NCBI GenBank assembly: GCA_949130485.1
Contig: OX422199.1
Location: 5,946,902-6,010,901 of the forward strand
Reading direction: 5' to 3'
Origin: Agelas oroides
Lineage: Eukaryota > Porifera > Demospongiae > Agelasida > Agelasidae
DNA: 64,000 nucleotides
How positions within the stretch are numbered: the stretch's first letter is position 1; every line of letters begins with the position of its first letter. Below are positions 31,899-43,900 of the stretch, piece by piece. The position numbers and the translations under genes were made by a program. Under the pieces are notes generated by a model, which was not told where the DNA came from, made no database searches, and worked only from the letters and a program-made list of their open reading frames with translations.

Positions 31899-34795
31899 TT
31901 AAGCAAGCTCACTTCTTCCCCTTCATCAACTTCACCCACCTCTGGTTTGTCATCCTCAAACTCTTTGAAGAGACTTCGTTTAGCAACCCATGTGATTCCA
32001 CTCAGGATAACCGTGGGGACAAGAGAGAAAAACAGTCCTCCGGTTGAGTTTGCATTTGCTCCTGCCCTCACAAAATCCAGGTAGATAACAATCACCAGCG
32101 TTGTAATGCAAAGGATGACAAGGAAGATGAAAGCATTTGCGATGAGTGCTAGTTTGCTCCGGGCCCGAATCTTAGTTGATAAACTAGACCTTCGTCTGTC
32201 CTTTTTTCTGTGAGTGGCAATGTACTCTCCCTCAAAGAAATTCATAAAATAAGCCCCAAAGACAACTAGGCAGCCAAACATCGCAGCCATCAGAGAAAGG
32301 AAAGCAAGAGACGGAACTGGATTTCTGACGCATATTATAGCAAGTGGAAGCACTGACGATACCACCAACTGTAAAAATATAAGAATGATCCACATGGCAA
32401 TGCTGTGTATGAGCCTTCGAAGGAAATTCTGAAAACCTTTTGTACTGCAGCAGGAACAAAAGTTACAGCAGAGAATGCGTCTGATTAGATAGGGGATATA
32501 AAAGTCAGGATTATGTGGTGTAAAGAACGAGACTAAAAGTCCTATTAGGATTAAGACAAGAGCAGTGATGTCACTAATAAGACGAAACGCAAAGGCATCT
32601 TGTGACTGATCTTGAAATATGCGAAATGCAATATAAAGATACACATTGCCTGCTATAATGGCAAGTGATGCAATGAAGGAAAATAAGACAACGGACCAGT
32701 ACATGCTGGCGATAACTTGATACTTCCTTCCTTGTACTTCATACAAAGTTGTGTGGTACTTGAAAGCAAGAAAGGTTGCAGCGAGCATAAAAACAGCATT
32801 GAAAAGAACATGTATGACAATCAACATCGGGAAAATGCGACGTTGTCTGACAGAACCTTCATACCAAGCAAAGCCTCTGTCTTCTTGTTCATACTCCACA
32901 TTTTGTACGTCTTCGGAATATCTTGCATATACCTGAATCTGTAGGGGAAAAAAAGCGCATTAGTCTCTCAAAGTAATTACCAATGATTGATTGCCACCCC
33001 AGTGCTCATTTTAAAGTAACAAACCTGAATGTGCCTTATTGAGGACTTGTACAGGCATCCACCAGGGGACATGGATCAGATCTACCTATAGCTAATAGCT
33101 ACATTTCTGGAGACTGCTCGAATCGCCAGTTATGCTGGTGTCACAGGAAATTTGGCATCCCAGGAAATCTGGCACCCCCCATGCGATTTCTCCTAGGAAT
33201 ATTAGCCTCACCTCAGGAAAACTGCCACCCCCTATCTCAGTTTTGCAGATACCGTAAAATCAGGATAATAAGCACCCACACAAAATAAGCACCCCATGAA
33301 TATAGGCACCCATTTTGATTACAACAACCACATCGCGTTTATAAGCACCCATACAAAAATAGGCACCCCACATGCAAAGGCGCCCGTTACCGTGCAAACG
33401 GAAGTGAATTTGCTGATTCGGCTTTTTCGAACGTAGCGGCTACTTTTCGCCAGTGTCTATCTCCGATTGTAAGCAAGCCATCGACACAGGATACAAAACC
33501 AAAATCTAGGCAAGGCCTCTTGGTAAAACATATCCAGGAATTAGCAAAAACCTCTCGCGGATTCGTTGGTTCCGAGCGCTTTACGTTGGTGGGCGGAGGT
33601 TGGCAACGATCGATCGATTGCTGACTGTATCTCTGGTTGTAGAAAAGCTATAAACATTGGACAGAAATTCGCAGAAAATAAACCTCTAGGCCTAAAATAT
33701 ACAGAGCTAATCCGTTCCCACACAACTGCACGCTACCAGAAAATTACATGCGTTTATTAGCACCCCATGAAAATAAGCACCCCTCGAAAATAAGCACCCA
33801 TTCTGGCTGCTAATTTCGAAAATAGGCACCGGTGCTTAATATCCCGATTTTACGGTATCTGCATACCCCACTGTGCTTAGCACCTTACTTAGCTAATTGG
33901 GTGCAAAAAATGCCTCGAATATCAGTGTGCAGTAAGAACCCCATGTTTCTACACTGATGTAACACAACATGCTATGTATCAGTACTCACAAAAGTTTAAC
34001 AGGTTAGGTGTGTCTAGTCACCGGACTGCGTAACAACTGACTTTTTCCATCATTTTTGTTTTCTCTAATCATGCAAACTCACTCTTACTTGTAGATGATC
34101 TATGATGGTAAACCTACCCATGGTAGTATGTCCTCCCATGCTGTTCGCATCAGTTCTTCAGATGGTGTGCAGGGTAGGAATGGGATTGTCAGGAAAAACT
34201 GAAGTATTGCTTCTCCCCGCATAGTGGCCACACTACTGTTGGTTGAGTTTACAATGGTAGCAGATTCTCTATTGATACTGAAAATACTGGTGTCAAAATT
34301 ATTGAAAAAAGCTGAAGCAAAAGATATAAAGTTAGTATCGGGCAGAAACTCCAAATCCTCTCTCTCAATCACAAAATTGATGATGCTTCTGCTCCACTGA
34401 TGCTGCCAGTTCCACTGCCGAGAAACACAGGTGTAGCTGTCACTGCCAGAAGCCACTGTACCTGAATTGCAGACATCTTCCACTCTCATATTAGTAGTGA
34501 TTGGCTGATTTGCAAAAGGATACTCACTACTTGTACAGCTAATACTGGGCATTTGCTCAACGCGGACAGTCATAAATACATCAAAGAGAATTGGACTCAT
34601 TCCTCGTGTGGGAAAGAATGCTTTTCTCAGGGTATGCAGGATGCTTCGTTCAAAAAATCTATCTCTGATTGCATCAAAGAAGTACGAACAGGCATCTGGA
34701 TCTTCTGCACATGTTTGGAACGTGTGTTGAGCCTGACACGTGCTGGATAGCCATAGAAGAGCGACGCAAAGGATGATACTGGTGCTCTCCATCAT
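31859..34795 (-). CDS. Seven-pass membrane protein with cysteine-containing ectodomain, left paralog
   Basis: Two exons: 34118-34795 (226 codons) and 31859-32938 (360 codons with stop), joined at CCATGG|GTAGGT and CCTACAG|ATTCAGG in phase 0, giving 585 aa. Exon 1 encodes a signal peptide ([16 protein letters not shown]) and an about 200-residue ectodomain with cysteines and NSTNSS-type sequons. Exon 2 encodes about seven hydrophobic helices (first [20 protein letters not shown]; last [17 protein letters not shown]), a cysteine cluster [12 protein letters not shown] between TM3 and TM4, and a cytoplasmic end. I do not recognise the family; it could be a lineage-specific receptor or channel-like protein. 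A piggyBac-type MITE cut off the original tail and supplies the last residues, NPLNAVTIYIWSH. Its partner at 40929-52184 keeps the full tail. Confidence 0.8.
32939..34117. other. Intron of the left membrane-protein gene
   Basis: 1.18 kb; the outermost about 150 bp at each end match the intron of the right paralog. The middle holds the TIR element at 33245-33862. Confidence 0.6.
33245..33862. mobile_element. 618-bp TIR element with ATACCGTAAAATC ends
   Basis: GCAGATACCGTAAAATCAGG at the left, its complement GATTTTACGGTATCTGC at the right, continuing into imperfect inverted AAGCACCC/GGGTGCTT motifs repeated several times. No coding capacity. The target duplication is not clear. Absent from the right paralog's intron. 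Confidence 0.75.
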
Positions 34796-36513
34796 TGGGT
34801 TGGAATCAGTACAGGAGTAACGTCACAATTTGCTAGTCAAACTCCAGAGTTGTATGATACAACAGAGGAAACTATCAGACTAGAGACTGAACATCTGCCT
34901 GTAGCCCACTCACTTTTATAGTGTGATTATAAACAGCACAAGCCATATATTGTCACTACCTGTCTGAATTAATAAGGGTACAAACAGGAACTGAGTAACA
35001 GATCAATAGATAGAGTTACTAAATATGACAATGAAGTTCTCATTCCATTTCTTTCCTTTTAGTATTTCTCACGTACAGGTACTTGTATAACCACAGAAAC
35101 CACTTAACTGTTAGACTTGTTTGCACACCTGTTAATTGGCACTACTATTGTGGATTACATAAGAACTGAAGTCGGTGTGGTTTGGAAGGAAGTTTCTCCA
35201 GTACACACATCTACATAGTAATAGTAAGCAGAAACCACTTAACTGCATCAGTCAACACTACAATTGTGAATGGAACAGGGTTTTTTTGGCCAGTTGTGCA
35301 AACCATTGCATGTTGGCTTACGAGACACAATACAGTACAAGTACCTGTTATTCTTTATTGAGTTCAACAGTAGGATTACTTTATTGTTGAATCATACTTC
35401 TAAATAGGTTTTTCATATAGCTTAAACACAATCTCCCTTTACAAAGACCTATTTGGCTACATCCCTGGTACATTTTCACAGCCAGCTGAGCATCATAACA
35501 TCACAGACTTTCACCAGGAATGCTGACTACTAAGTCTTATCGAAGTGGAGATTGGATATGTTCTGTGCTAGGCAAGACTTATTTATCTGGAAGCACTGCT
35601 ATAAACTAGTAAGCAAGGTGTTATTTACAGTGAGTGACAAAATGAATACAGTTGCATCTTGCCTAGCACAGGCATACATTAGCCCTTTAAACACTGAATT
35701 TTTTTCACTGGAGATTAGTTTTAGCCTAAACATGCCTTTAACGCACCGTATCTCCATTTGTGTCAAAGCTCTGACTCCAAAACTGAGCCCAACTCCACTT
35801 CCAGCCTTAGCAAGCAGACATGTGACCTTAACCACGCCCCCTCATTAACGAGCATGCAATGGTCAGCACTCTCGATTGGCAAACACCCGCTTAGAGCCCA
35901 AGAAGCCTTCCCTGCCAGAAATGAACCCCCTGAAAGGTGAGAGTAGCATTTTCTAAGCCTGCTCATGCAGCCAGGCCAAGAGTTGGCCCACCCGGTGCCA
36001 ACCACGGTCCTTTTGCAGCCAAGCCTAGCAGCTGCCATGTGCACAGCACCTTTCTGCGCAGTGCGCAGTATGACGTTATCAAAAGTGTACTATAGGGTTT
36101 AAAGGGTTAACTGAAGTAATAATACCCAAATCATGAGCCTCTACTTGATGATGCTACATTGTATGCAGCAGTGTGCCACTTGCTCAGGTTTGTCCCACAA
36201 CTGTAAGCATGGTTTTAGCAAATTGTGTTTGGCTATAGTACTTCAAATGTTAGAATGCAGAATTAGCACAGGGATGATAGTTATTGTAGTAACCAAAGAC
36301 TTCATACAGTCCAGTGTATGTGGTTGGGTATATCCACGCCAGTTTTTTTCTTTTTTTTCATGTGGTATATAGTTTATGCAAAGTGCTTGACTAAGGCCTA
36401 CATATTTATTACAACTAAAGCATGTATGTAAGAAATTTTTTGGTGAATTGGCTCACTATGTATGGCCCTATCCACAACAAACACTCTATCATGGCGTACG
36501 GTAGTACGCCATA
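34796..36513. other. Upstream region of the left membrane gene
   Basis: Collinear with 52185-53960; no gene. Blocks such as GTAGCCCACTCACTTTTATAGTGTG (34901 and 52287) just upstream of both start codons probably belong to a conserved promoter. Contains the TIR element at 35683-36106. Confidence 0.5.
35683..36106. mobile_element. 424-bp piggyBac-like MITE
   Basis: CCCTTTAAACACTG at the left and GGGTTTAAAGGG at the right are inverted repeats; right flank TTAA (36107-36110), left flank TTAG (35679-35682), one mismatch from a TTAA duplication. Missing from the right segmental duplicate. No coding potential. Confidence 0.6.
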
Positions 36514-37110
36514 TGTAGGGATGACCCCGAAAAAAAATGGCGGCCACATTCAAAGTGCACAAATGACACGCTCGAAATGTCCGCGTTAGATAAGTCAACG
36601 GCCTCCATGAGCCATATCAGACATTATCGAGTGCTTCCATGGGCAACAGGATCGTTAAATTTGCTGGAAAGCATCGCTAAGTATACCTGACATCAAGTCG
36701 CTAAAAAAGGCAAATCGTCTATCTTCTGACTTCTTCTTCTTTTGCTCACCACGATAGCACGACAACGGCTGAAGCTATTACAACGATTCAAACGCGAAAG
36801 ATCAGCATAAATTACTGGGTATTGTACCCACCACTCATCGTTCTCAAAGAAAGAAGTCGAATTAATCGGCGATTCTCAGGTAACCCCACGCTTATGCTTG
36901 CTGCTATACGCCATTTTGTTAGAATAGAATATTCATAGCGATTACGTCAACAGAAGTTCAACAGCTACAGCACGTGAAGTTGGCATGCAGCTGCGGTTAT
37001 TCTACTTCCGTAGAGAACTTGACGATCGATTGATTCCCAAACGATTGCATATGTTGCTACTTTCATACAGCAGTTGACGTACTTGTGCTGGATTTGACAA
37101 GGAACGCAGT

Positions 37111-37623
37111 ATGCGTAACGTCCACAAGAAACGGGCGCGGGATAAGCAGAACTATCTGCGAAACAAAGAAAGCAAAAGGCAAGCGTCCCGTAACAAGTAC
37201 TGGAAGAACCCGGAAAAACAAAGGGCATCTTCCCGGGCGTACTCTCTTACTAGTTATTGGAAGAACCCTGAAAAGAAAAGGGCATCTTCCCATACCCGTT
37301 ATTGGGAGGACCCCGAGACCAAGAGGGCGTCCTCCCATACCCGTTATTGGGAGGACCCCGAGACCAAATCCATCAACATCAACAATAAACTACATAACAA
37401 GTCATTTCACTTGGGGTGTGGTTACACAACAACAAAAAAAAAACAACAGAAACAAGTCACAAAAAAGTTTGCCAAACGCAAACAAGCACATGTAGGGATG
37501 AAATCCTCAAAAACCAACCAAACAGGACGGGAACGACACCACAATACTTTTACACCATCCCTACATCTTGTGCCATTTGCCACCTGTACACAACACAAAA
37601 CCCTCTACATTTGTAATTATTAG
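37111..37623 (+). CDS. Basic NPEK-repeat protein of a mobile element
   Basis: 170 codons. After a Lys/Arg-rich start (MRNVHKKRARDKQNY) come four units of about 16 residues: RNKYWKNPEKQRASS, TSYWKNPEKKRASS, TRYWEDPETKRASS, TRYWEDPETK. Similar NPEKKRA repeats head many transposon helicase and other mobile-element proteins of sponges and fungi, where they may bind DNA; that is recollection, not a search. The C-terminal 80 residues run through the inverted-repeat arm and look noncoding, so the real exon probably ends near 37370. Confidence 0.5.
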   Translation: MRNVHKKRARDKQNYLRNKESKRQASRNKYWKNPEKQRASSRAYSLTSYWKNPEKKRASSHTRYWEDPETKRASSHTRYWEDPETKSININNKLHNKSFHLGCGYTTTKKKQQKQVTKKFAKRKQAHVGMKSSKTNQTGRERHHNTFTPSLHLVPFATCTQHKTLYICNY

Positions 37624-38000
37624 CCCACACCAACCACAAACATAGTACTTCACTCCATTCAACTATCTCACAAAATAACCCATCCTTCACAAAGCATTAC
37701 AAAATTACCACTACTCACTTCACAGCCACCTGTATACAAGACAACCCATATCTATCATGCTAAACAGGCATAAAACTTAACAACATAATGCACATTCCAA
37801 CATACCACACACACTCACCACTCCTCACTCACTCCACACCTTCTACACACAACTTGGACCATACCTGCTACACTCAGTAGCAACCACCAACAACACAACA
37901 TACTCACTATGCACAACACACCCACGCCACACCCTTCCATCTACAAGACAACCCTCTTCTACACACAACTAAAAAACAAAAACCAAACACACAGTTTTGG
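37600..38000. other. Strand-asymmetric, G-depleted loop
   Basis: About 400 bases composed almost wholly of A, C and T on the plus strand (for example 37890-37980, with CACACACTCACC and CAACACAACATAC runs). It forms the spacer between the two inner arms of the ATGTAGGGATG element. Confidence 0.8.
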
Positions 38001-38264
38001 CAAAATGGCACAAGATGTAGGGATGGTGTAAAAGTATTGTGGTGTCGTTCCCGTCTTGTTTGGTTGGTTTTTGAGGATTTCATCCCTACATGTGCTTGTT
38101 TGCGTTTGGCAAACTTTTTTGTGACTTGTTAAAGTAGAAAGTTGAGAGAATAATTTACAGCATTACGTACATGTAGTACAATGCTGCATATGCATGAACA
38201 ATCAAAGAACCACACCACCCAGCAGGCCTAGATGGTACACGAAGTCACCCACTGCACAGAACGC

Positions 38265-38400
38265 ATTTCAGCCAATACTAGGCCTCATTAGCTGTGCTGG
38301 AGTGACTGGGCAGGATGCATTCGGCCAATACTAGGCCTCATTAGCTGTGCTGGAGTGACTGGGCAGGATGCGTTCGGCCAATACTAGGCCTCATCAGCTG
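38265..38400. repeat. 54-bp tandem repeat, about 2.5 copies
   Basis: GGCCAATACTAGGCCTCATT and AGCTGTGCTGGAGTGACTGG repeat three times with a GCATTTC/GCATTCG/GCGTTCG variant. The right duplicate (54335-54375) has one copy, so the expansion arose in the left copy. Confidence 0.85.
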
Positions 38401-38716
38401 CAGGCATACAATTCTCTTCACAGTGAGTGTTTCAACCGGAAGCTTCCTTCCCCCTCGTAAGAAAGTTTGAAGAAGGAACTTAGCCTCTCAGTGCACATGT
38501 GAGGAGGGAAGACTAGGTTGAACAGTATAACAGACTGAGAGATATAGTCTTAGTACAGTTCCAGTGGTGCCAATATGCCTGCTGCCAACTGTTTGCAATT
38601 CCTGTTATATCAGCGCAAAGTTCAGTACAGGTTTGGGAATTGAGGCAGTACAATACATGATTTTATTAGCAGTAGTGCACTGGGAGAAATATAGGGCAAA
38701 TATGCACCATTAAAGT

Positions 38717-38843
38717 AATCCTCAACCCATCCGTTCTCTGCGACAAATCCATCCACAACCTCCTTCATGGCCAGGTTTGGGATGAGCTGGTCCTGGGTCA
38801 GTTCCTGATGTGTCACAGTGTCAAAGTGACCATCCCTCGATCT
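38717..38843 (-). pseudogene. Duplicated last exon of the CHIP/STUB1 gene (relic)
   Basis: Encodes [20 protein letters not shown] then [19 protein letters not shown], closely matching the functional exon at 55166-55291. Differences: ATCG inserted after the acceptor, RDG for RVG, T for P before VT, and TTTAATGG in place of the stop codon. No other CHIP exon precedes it, because the duplicated segment ends at about 39790. Confidence 0.9.
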
Positions 38844-40928
38844 GTGGTTAAAGAGTTACACCGTGAGTCACCAGCAGGAGGTAGACTCTATAATCTGACT
38901 CTGTGTCCCTCAAATATAGAAGTTGCATGGTTTCAATGTCTCATGTTTTGCCCTTTGGGCTTCTTCAGGATAATGGCACTGCACTTCGAAACTTTAAACT
39001 CCACTTTCTGTAGCTCAGTGTTATCGTTTGAGTGGAAAAGTCTAAACAGTGAAACACTGCAATCAAGTTGTATTTTCTAAAGAAAAAAATGGGCAGTGTA
39101 TCATGCACTACTATGACTATAACATGTACTATAAGTTGGTAAGGGTATGCACTCGTTCAGACTCGGCCCCATAATGTCCTAGCAAATGTTCCCTTCCCAC
39201 TTAGCTATAGGTAGTAAAAGTAGGGGTTGGAAGAGTGGGGGGGGGGGTTATAATAGCAAGTGTATACGTACATCATAGATAATACATGATACCTGGGATT
39301 TATGGTCAATAACCACCCAACTCCAAGGGCAGAGCCCAAGGACTAGGGTGGTTATTGTAAACTATACATCCCAGACTAACATGCATTAAGTGTTATACTC
39401 TAATCTCCAGCCTGATTGGTCCTTGTTGCTATTAGTAAATATACAAGGTAGTTTACACTGTAGCTGAAAGGAAACATCATGATACAACTTCCTGTGGTAT
39501 GAAACAGAATCTACCACTTCCTGCCAGTATACCATATTTCCTTGAATAGAAGCCTCCCTCATTTATACACTAGGTGTAATTTCAGCTGTATAGTTAACAA
39601 ATGCCGAGCCTCAAATAGATGCCAGGTACCAGCTGAGGGTGTGGCACCTTTGTCTACGTGTACATGTATATGTGTACTCAGAATCTTCGAGTGTCTCTTA
39701 AGATGCTACGAGTGCAGGCTTGTGAAGCAGGCCCAACAGTGCACCTACACTTCCAGTATGCCGCATACTTGGTGCAAGGCTAGCTAGAAGCATACGGTAC
39801 ACCCAAGGCTAGTGAGCCCACTGATCGGCAGAAAGGAATCTGTACTGTCAACTTGCATGCAGTAATCTTATTGCTCTATTTCACTATACATTGACATCTT
39901 TATATACAGACATGGCACAATTACAACACTGTTGGTTTGTAATATCAGCCAAGTAAGTACATGCCATCTTTGTGAAGAGTAATCTGCTAACATAGTATAC
40001 ATTTATGAGCAGTGCATGTGGGGTATGTTTCTCAGGAGTCAAAAGAAACTAAAAAGTAGATTAATATATCTCATGCTAGCTCCTTCTCCTGGCACAATCA
40101 TAATTATGATAATGACTAAGATGAAGGAATAAAGAGCCAGCACATGCTTATTATGTTATTCATAAAAATATCAGCAGTGATACATCCCATGTACTGACAT
40201 TAGTGTGACCCCCGGATTAATTGTCACTTTTGTTGTAGTCTACTTGTATGGAAGGCACAACCAATGCACCTGTTTCTTGACATGTGAGCTAGCTAATTTA
40301 GAACTCAGCCTGTTTTGTCACATAACATTAGAGGGAAAAAGTCCTCCTATGCAAGCCCAAGCAGGGAAGAGCATATAAAAAAATGAAGGAGAGGCAGATG
40401 AAGAGTAATGCACCAGAGTTTATACTTCTAATTTCATATACTACATTACCAATTCTTCCCCATGAAGGTGAGAAAACTCCAGTCAAGTACAAAATCATTT
40501 TTTGGGACGATCATGCAATCTTATGTCTGTACTCCACAAGAGGGCAGACAATGTTTAGGCCTCATTAGGAATGTTTGTAAATCCAGATGGGTCAGCTTTG
40601 TAAAATCTAATATCAGACTGTATGTACAGCTGCTGTTTGTATACATAAATCCAGATGGGTCACCCCACACATAGGTACACACATAATATATAGACTGGTG
40701 AAACTACCAAGTGTGTAACAACAGCTGTGCTATAGCTATGTACATAAAGTGTGGAAAATAAATAAAAAGCACTGGGAAACTTTGGTTCCTTCTGTGGCTA
40801 TAGGTATAGTTTAGCTGCGAACTATGCAACAACTACAATACATAAGCTGGTTAAAAAATTTTTTTGAGTGTGTGCATATGGAGGTGAGATTCAGTTCATG
40901 GATACAATCTTAACAGTTTCATATCACA
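38844..40928. other. Junction region between the two duplicates
   Basis: 38844-39790 is the right end of the left copy (includes a CTGATTGGTCCTTG block shared with 56475); 39791-40928 is the 3' flank of the right membrane gene. A G run lies near 39238-39247. No gene. Confidence 0.5.
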
Positions 40929-43900
40929 TCACAAATCATCTTTGAGCTTTTCTATAGCCAGCATATTACGGAAATGTACTGTAAGTTCCAATTCTTGCTC
41001 CTGAACCACTAGCTCCTGAACCTCTGGCTCCTGAACCTCTGGCTCCTGAACCACTAGCTCCTGCACCACTAGCTCCTGAACCACTAGCTCCTGAACCTCT
41101 GGCTCCTGAACCACTAGCTCCTGAACCTCTGGCTCCTGAACCTCTGGCTCCTGAACCTCTGGCTCCTGATCCTCTGGCTCCTGAATCTCTGGCTCCTGAG
41201 ACTTTGACTCTGGAACATTTGTATCATGCTGATCTGGAAAATCAATATCTATAACAAAATCGCCTGCTTTCTCAACACTATTCCCAGAAGGTGTTTCAGA
41301 CTTTTTCCTCCCTTGTGGTGCTCTTCTAAAGCTTTTTCGGTTCCTGGCACCAATAGAAAATCCACCAATCTTAAGCAAGCTCACTTCTTCCTCTTGGTCT
41401 ACGTCTCCCATCGCTGGTTTGTCATCCTCAAACTCTTTGAAGAGACTTCGTTTAGCAGCCCATGTGATTCCACTCAGGATAACCGTGGGGACAAGAGAGA
41501 AAAACAGTCCTCCGGTTGAGTTTGCATCTGCTCCTGCCCTCACAAAATCCAGGTAGATAATAATCACCAGTGTTGTAATGCAAAGGATGACAAGGAAGAT
41601 GAAAGCATTTGCGATGAGTGCTAGTTTGCTCCGGGCCCGAATTTGCACTGATAGAGTAGCAATAGACCTTCGTCTGTTCTGATTCCTGTGAGTGGCAATG
41701 TACTCTCCCTCAAAGACATTGATAAAATAAGCCCCAAAGACAACTAGGCAGCCAAACATCGCAGCCATCAGAGAAAGGAAAGCAAGCGATGGAACTGGAT
41801 TTCTGACACACACTATAGCAAATGGAAGCACTGAGGATATCACCAACTGTAAAAATATAAGAATGATCCACATGGCAATGCTGTGTATGAGCCTTCGAAG
41901 GAAATTCTGAAAACCCTTTGTACTGCAGCAGGAACAAAAGTTACAGCAGAGAATGCGTCTGATTAGGTAGGGGATATAAAAGTCAGGATTATGTGGTGTG
42001 AAGAACGAGACCAAAAGTCCTATTAGGATTAAGGCAACAGCAGTGATGTCACTAATAAGACGAAACGCAAAGGCATCTTGTGACTGATCTTGAAATATGC
42101 GAAATGCAATATAAAGATACACATTGCCTGCTATAATGGCACTTGACGCAATGAAGGAAAATAAGACAACGGACCAGTACATGCTGGCAATAACTTGATA
42201 CTTCCTTCCTTGTACTTCATACAAAGTTGTGTGGTACTTGAAAGCAAAAAAGGTTGCAGCGAGCATAAAAACGGCATTGAAAAGAACATGTATGATAATC
42301 AACATCGGAAAAACACGACGTTCTCTGTCAGAGCTTTCATACCAAGCAAAGCCTCTGTCTTCTTGTTCATACTCTACATTTCGTAACTCTTCAGAGTATT
42401 TTGCATATACCTGAATCTGTAAAAAAAAAAAATTAAATGATAACTGACACTAGTTCCACAAAATACTTACCGCCACCCCAGTGCTCATTTAAAAATAACA
42501 TGTATAGCAAGGGAAGTAAATCAGATAGGCAATGACCTAATAGCTACACTTTTGAACATGGATTTCCAGTTATGCGATGGATATTATTCTATTATGAAAC
42601 GTCTAACATCATGCGCCGGAATGTACAAGGGTTAATAGGAAAACCTTCCAGGTGCCGCAGTTGATATTTTACTACAACTAGTACTCTCGTGAGAATCCGT
42701 ATCAGTGGAGCCCCCTAATGCGGACTCCGTAGGGACTATACCGCTGCGTGTCCGGAGTATGGAGGCGTCCGTATTTCAGAGGCTTCCGGTATATTTTTGG
42801 TGGGCGTGGCAATGTGTACTCGTGCTGTTGAGCGCTACGATTCCACCTTCCAGAGCTCTCCCTTGCTGTACTTTGGCGAGATGGGCTAACCAGAGGCTTG
42901 TACTATACCAAGAGTTTATTACAGTAAGAATGTGCAACTTCCATTGGTTTCTATACCTGCCGTCTGGATAGGATGACATAGGCAATCAGCAGTGAATATG
43001 TTTAGCAGGCACTTTAATATGAAGGCATTCTAGGTGTTGTGTACATTAGCCATGTGAACACTGAGCAAAAGCCAGCCTCTTTTACTGCAGTGTTGCATAG
43101 CTTAGCACATTCACTGCTGATTGCATACGTCATACTGTCCAGATGGCAGGTATAGAAACCGTATGGGAGTTGCACATGCACTCTTACTGTAATAAAGTTT
43201 TTGACTATACGTTCCACTAGTAGTCCTATTATGATGTCCAGTTGTTGAATCCAGCGGCAGTGACGGACAATCTTGCATGCCGAGAGAGGCATGCGAGCCG
43301 GTCCGCATTATAGGGTGAATGATGTGCAGTCCAGTTACTACAGAATAGCGTGCATGGTGTCCGCATTTAGGGGTTATAATGTATGACTGTTAAAACCGTA
43401 CCTGGGCAAAACGTCCGTTAAAACGAGGTGTCCGCGTTTCAGAGGTTCGGATAGCGGGGTTTCACTGTACAAGTTATGAGATCCGCATCGGGTACTGCAA
43501 GTCACGCGTGCCACGTCAGAATTAATAAGCAATGTTCGTATGATAAGCAGATACTCGTCAGAAATTGTGCACTGCTATATAGTCGGAGTCTTTGTTGGAT
43601 CGCGTAAAATTACGTATCAGCTTTGATGGGTAACCCAACTTGTTACTCGACTCAAAGTATGTATGTATGCTGCAAATGCCCTGCCGTCCACTTTGCAGTT
43701 CACCAAAATCATCAACAATGCCGCTCCTCCCGATTAGCCTTGAGTACATGTAGGAAATGCGCATCTTCTGAGCACTCAAAATCTGAACATAATCAGAGAG
43801 TCGGTAGACTCTCTATGTAGGGATGGCGCCGACGCGCAATATTTGCAATACTTAAGCAAAACCCGTATAACTTCACCACAAACACGCAAAAAGTTTATTT

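Larger units (their letters stand above)
36514..38096. mobile_element. 1.58-kb element with ATGTAGGGATG ends and long internal inverted repeat
   Basis: ATGTAGGGATGA at 36515 recurs inverted (TTTCATCCCTACATG) at 38083-38096. A second, inner inverted repeat pairs about 37440-37590 with 38000-38130 (shared CACATGTAGGGATG, AAATCCTCAAAAACCAACC, TTTACACCATCCCTACATC). Between the inner arms lies a stretch almost free of G. It encodes the NPEK-repeat protein at 37111. Absent from the right duplicate. Superfamily unknown. Confidence 0.6.
27217..39790. repeat. Left copy of a tandem segmental duplication (about 12.6 kb)
   Basis: Begins 34 bp after the CARD-gene stop with AAGGCTAGTGAGCC and ends at GCTAGAAGCATACGG. 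Collinear with 39791-56880: shared left edge (GAGCAGTGCATGT block at 27399 and 40011), membrane-gene exon 2 (31.9-32.9 vs 41.3-42.4), exon 1 (34.1-34.8 vs 51.5-52.2), dispersed repeat (38.2 vs 54.3), CHIP last exon (38.7 vs 55.2) and right edge (39.5-39.8 vs 56.55-56.88). Coding parts are nearly identical; noncoding parts differ by insertions. Confidence 0.85.
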
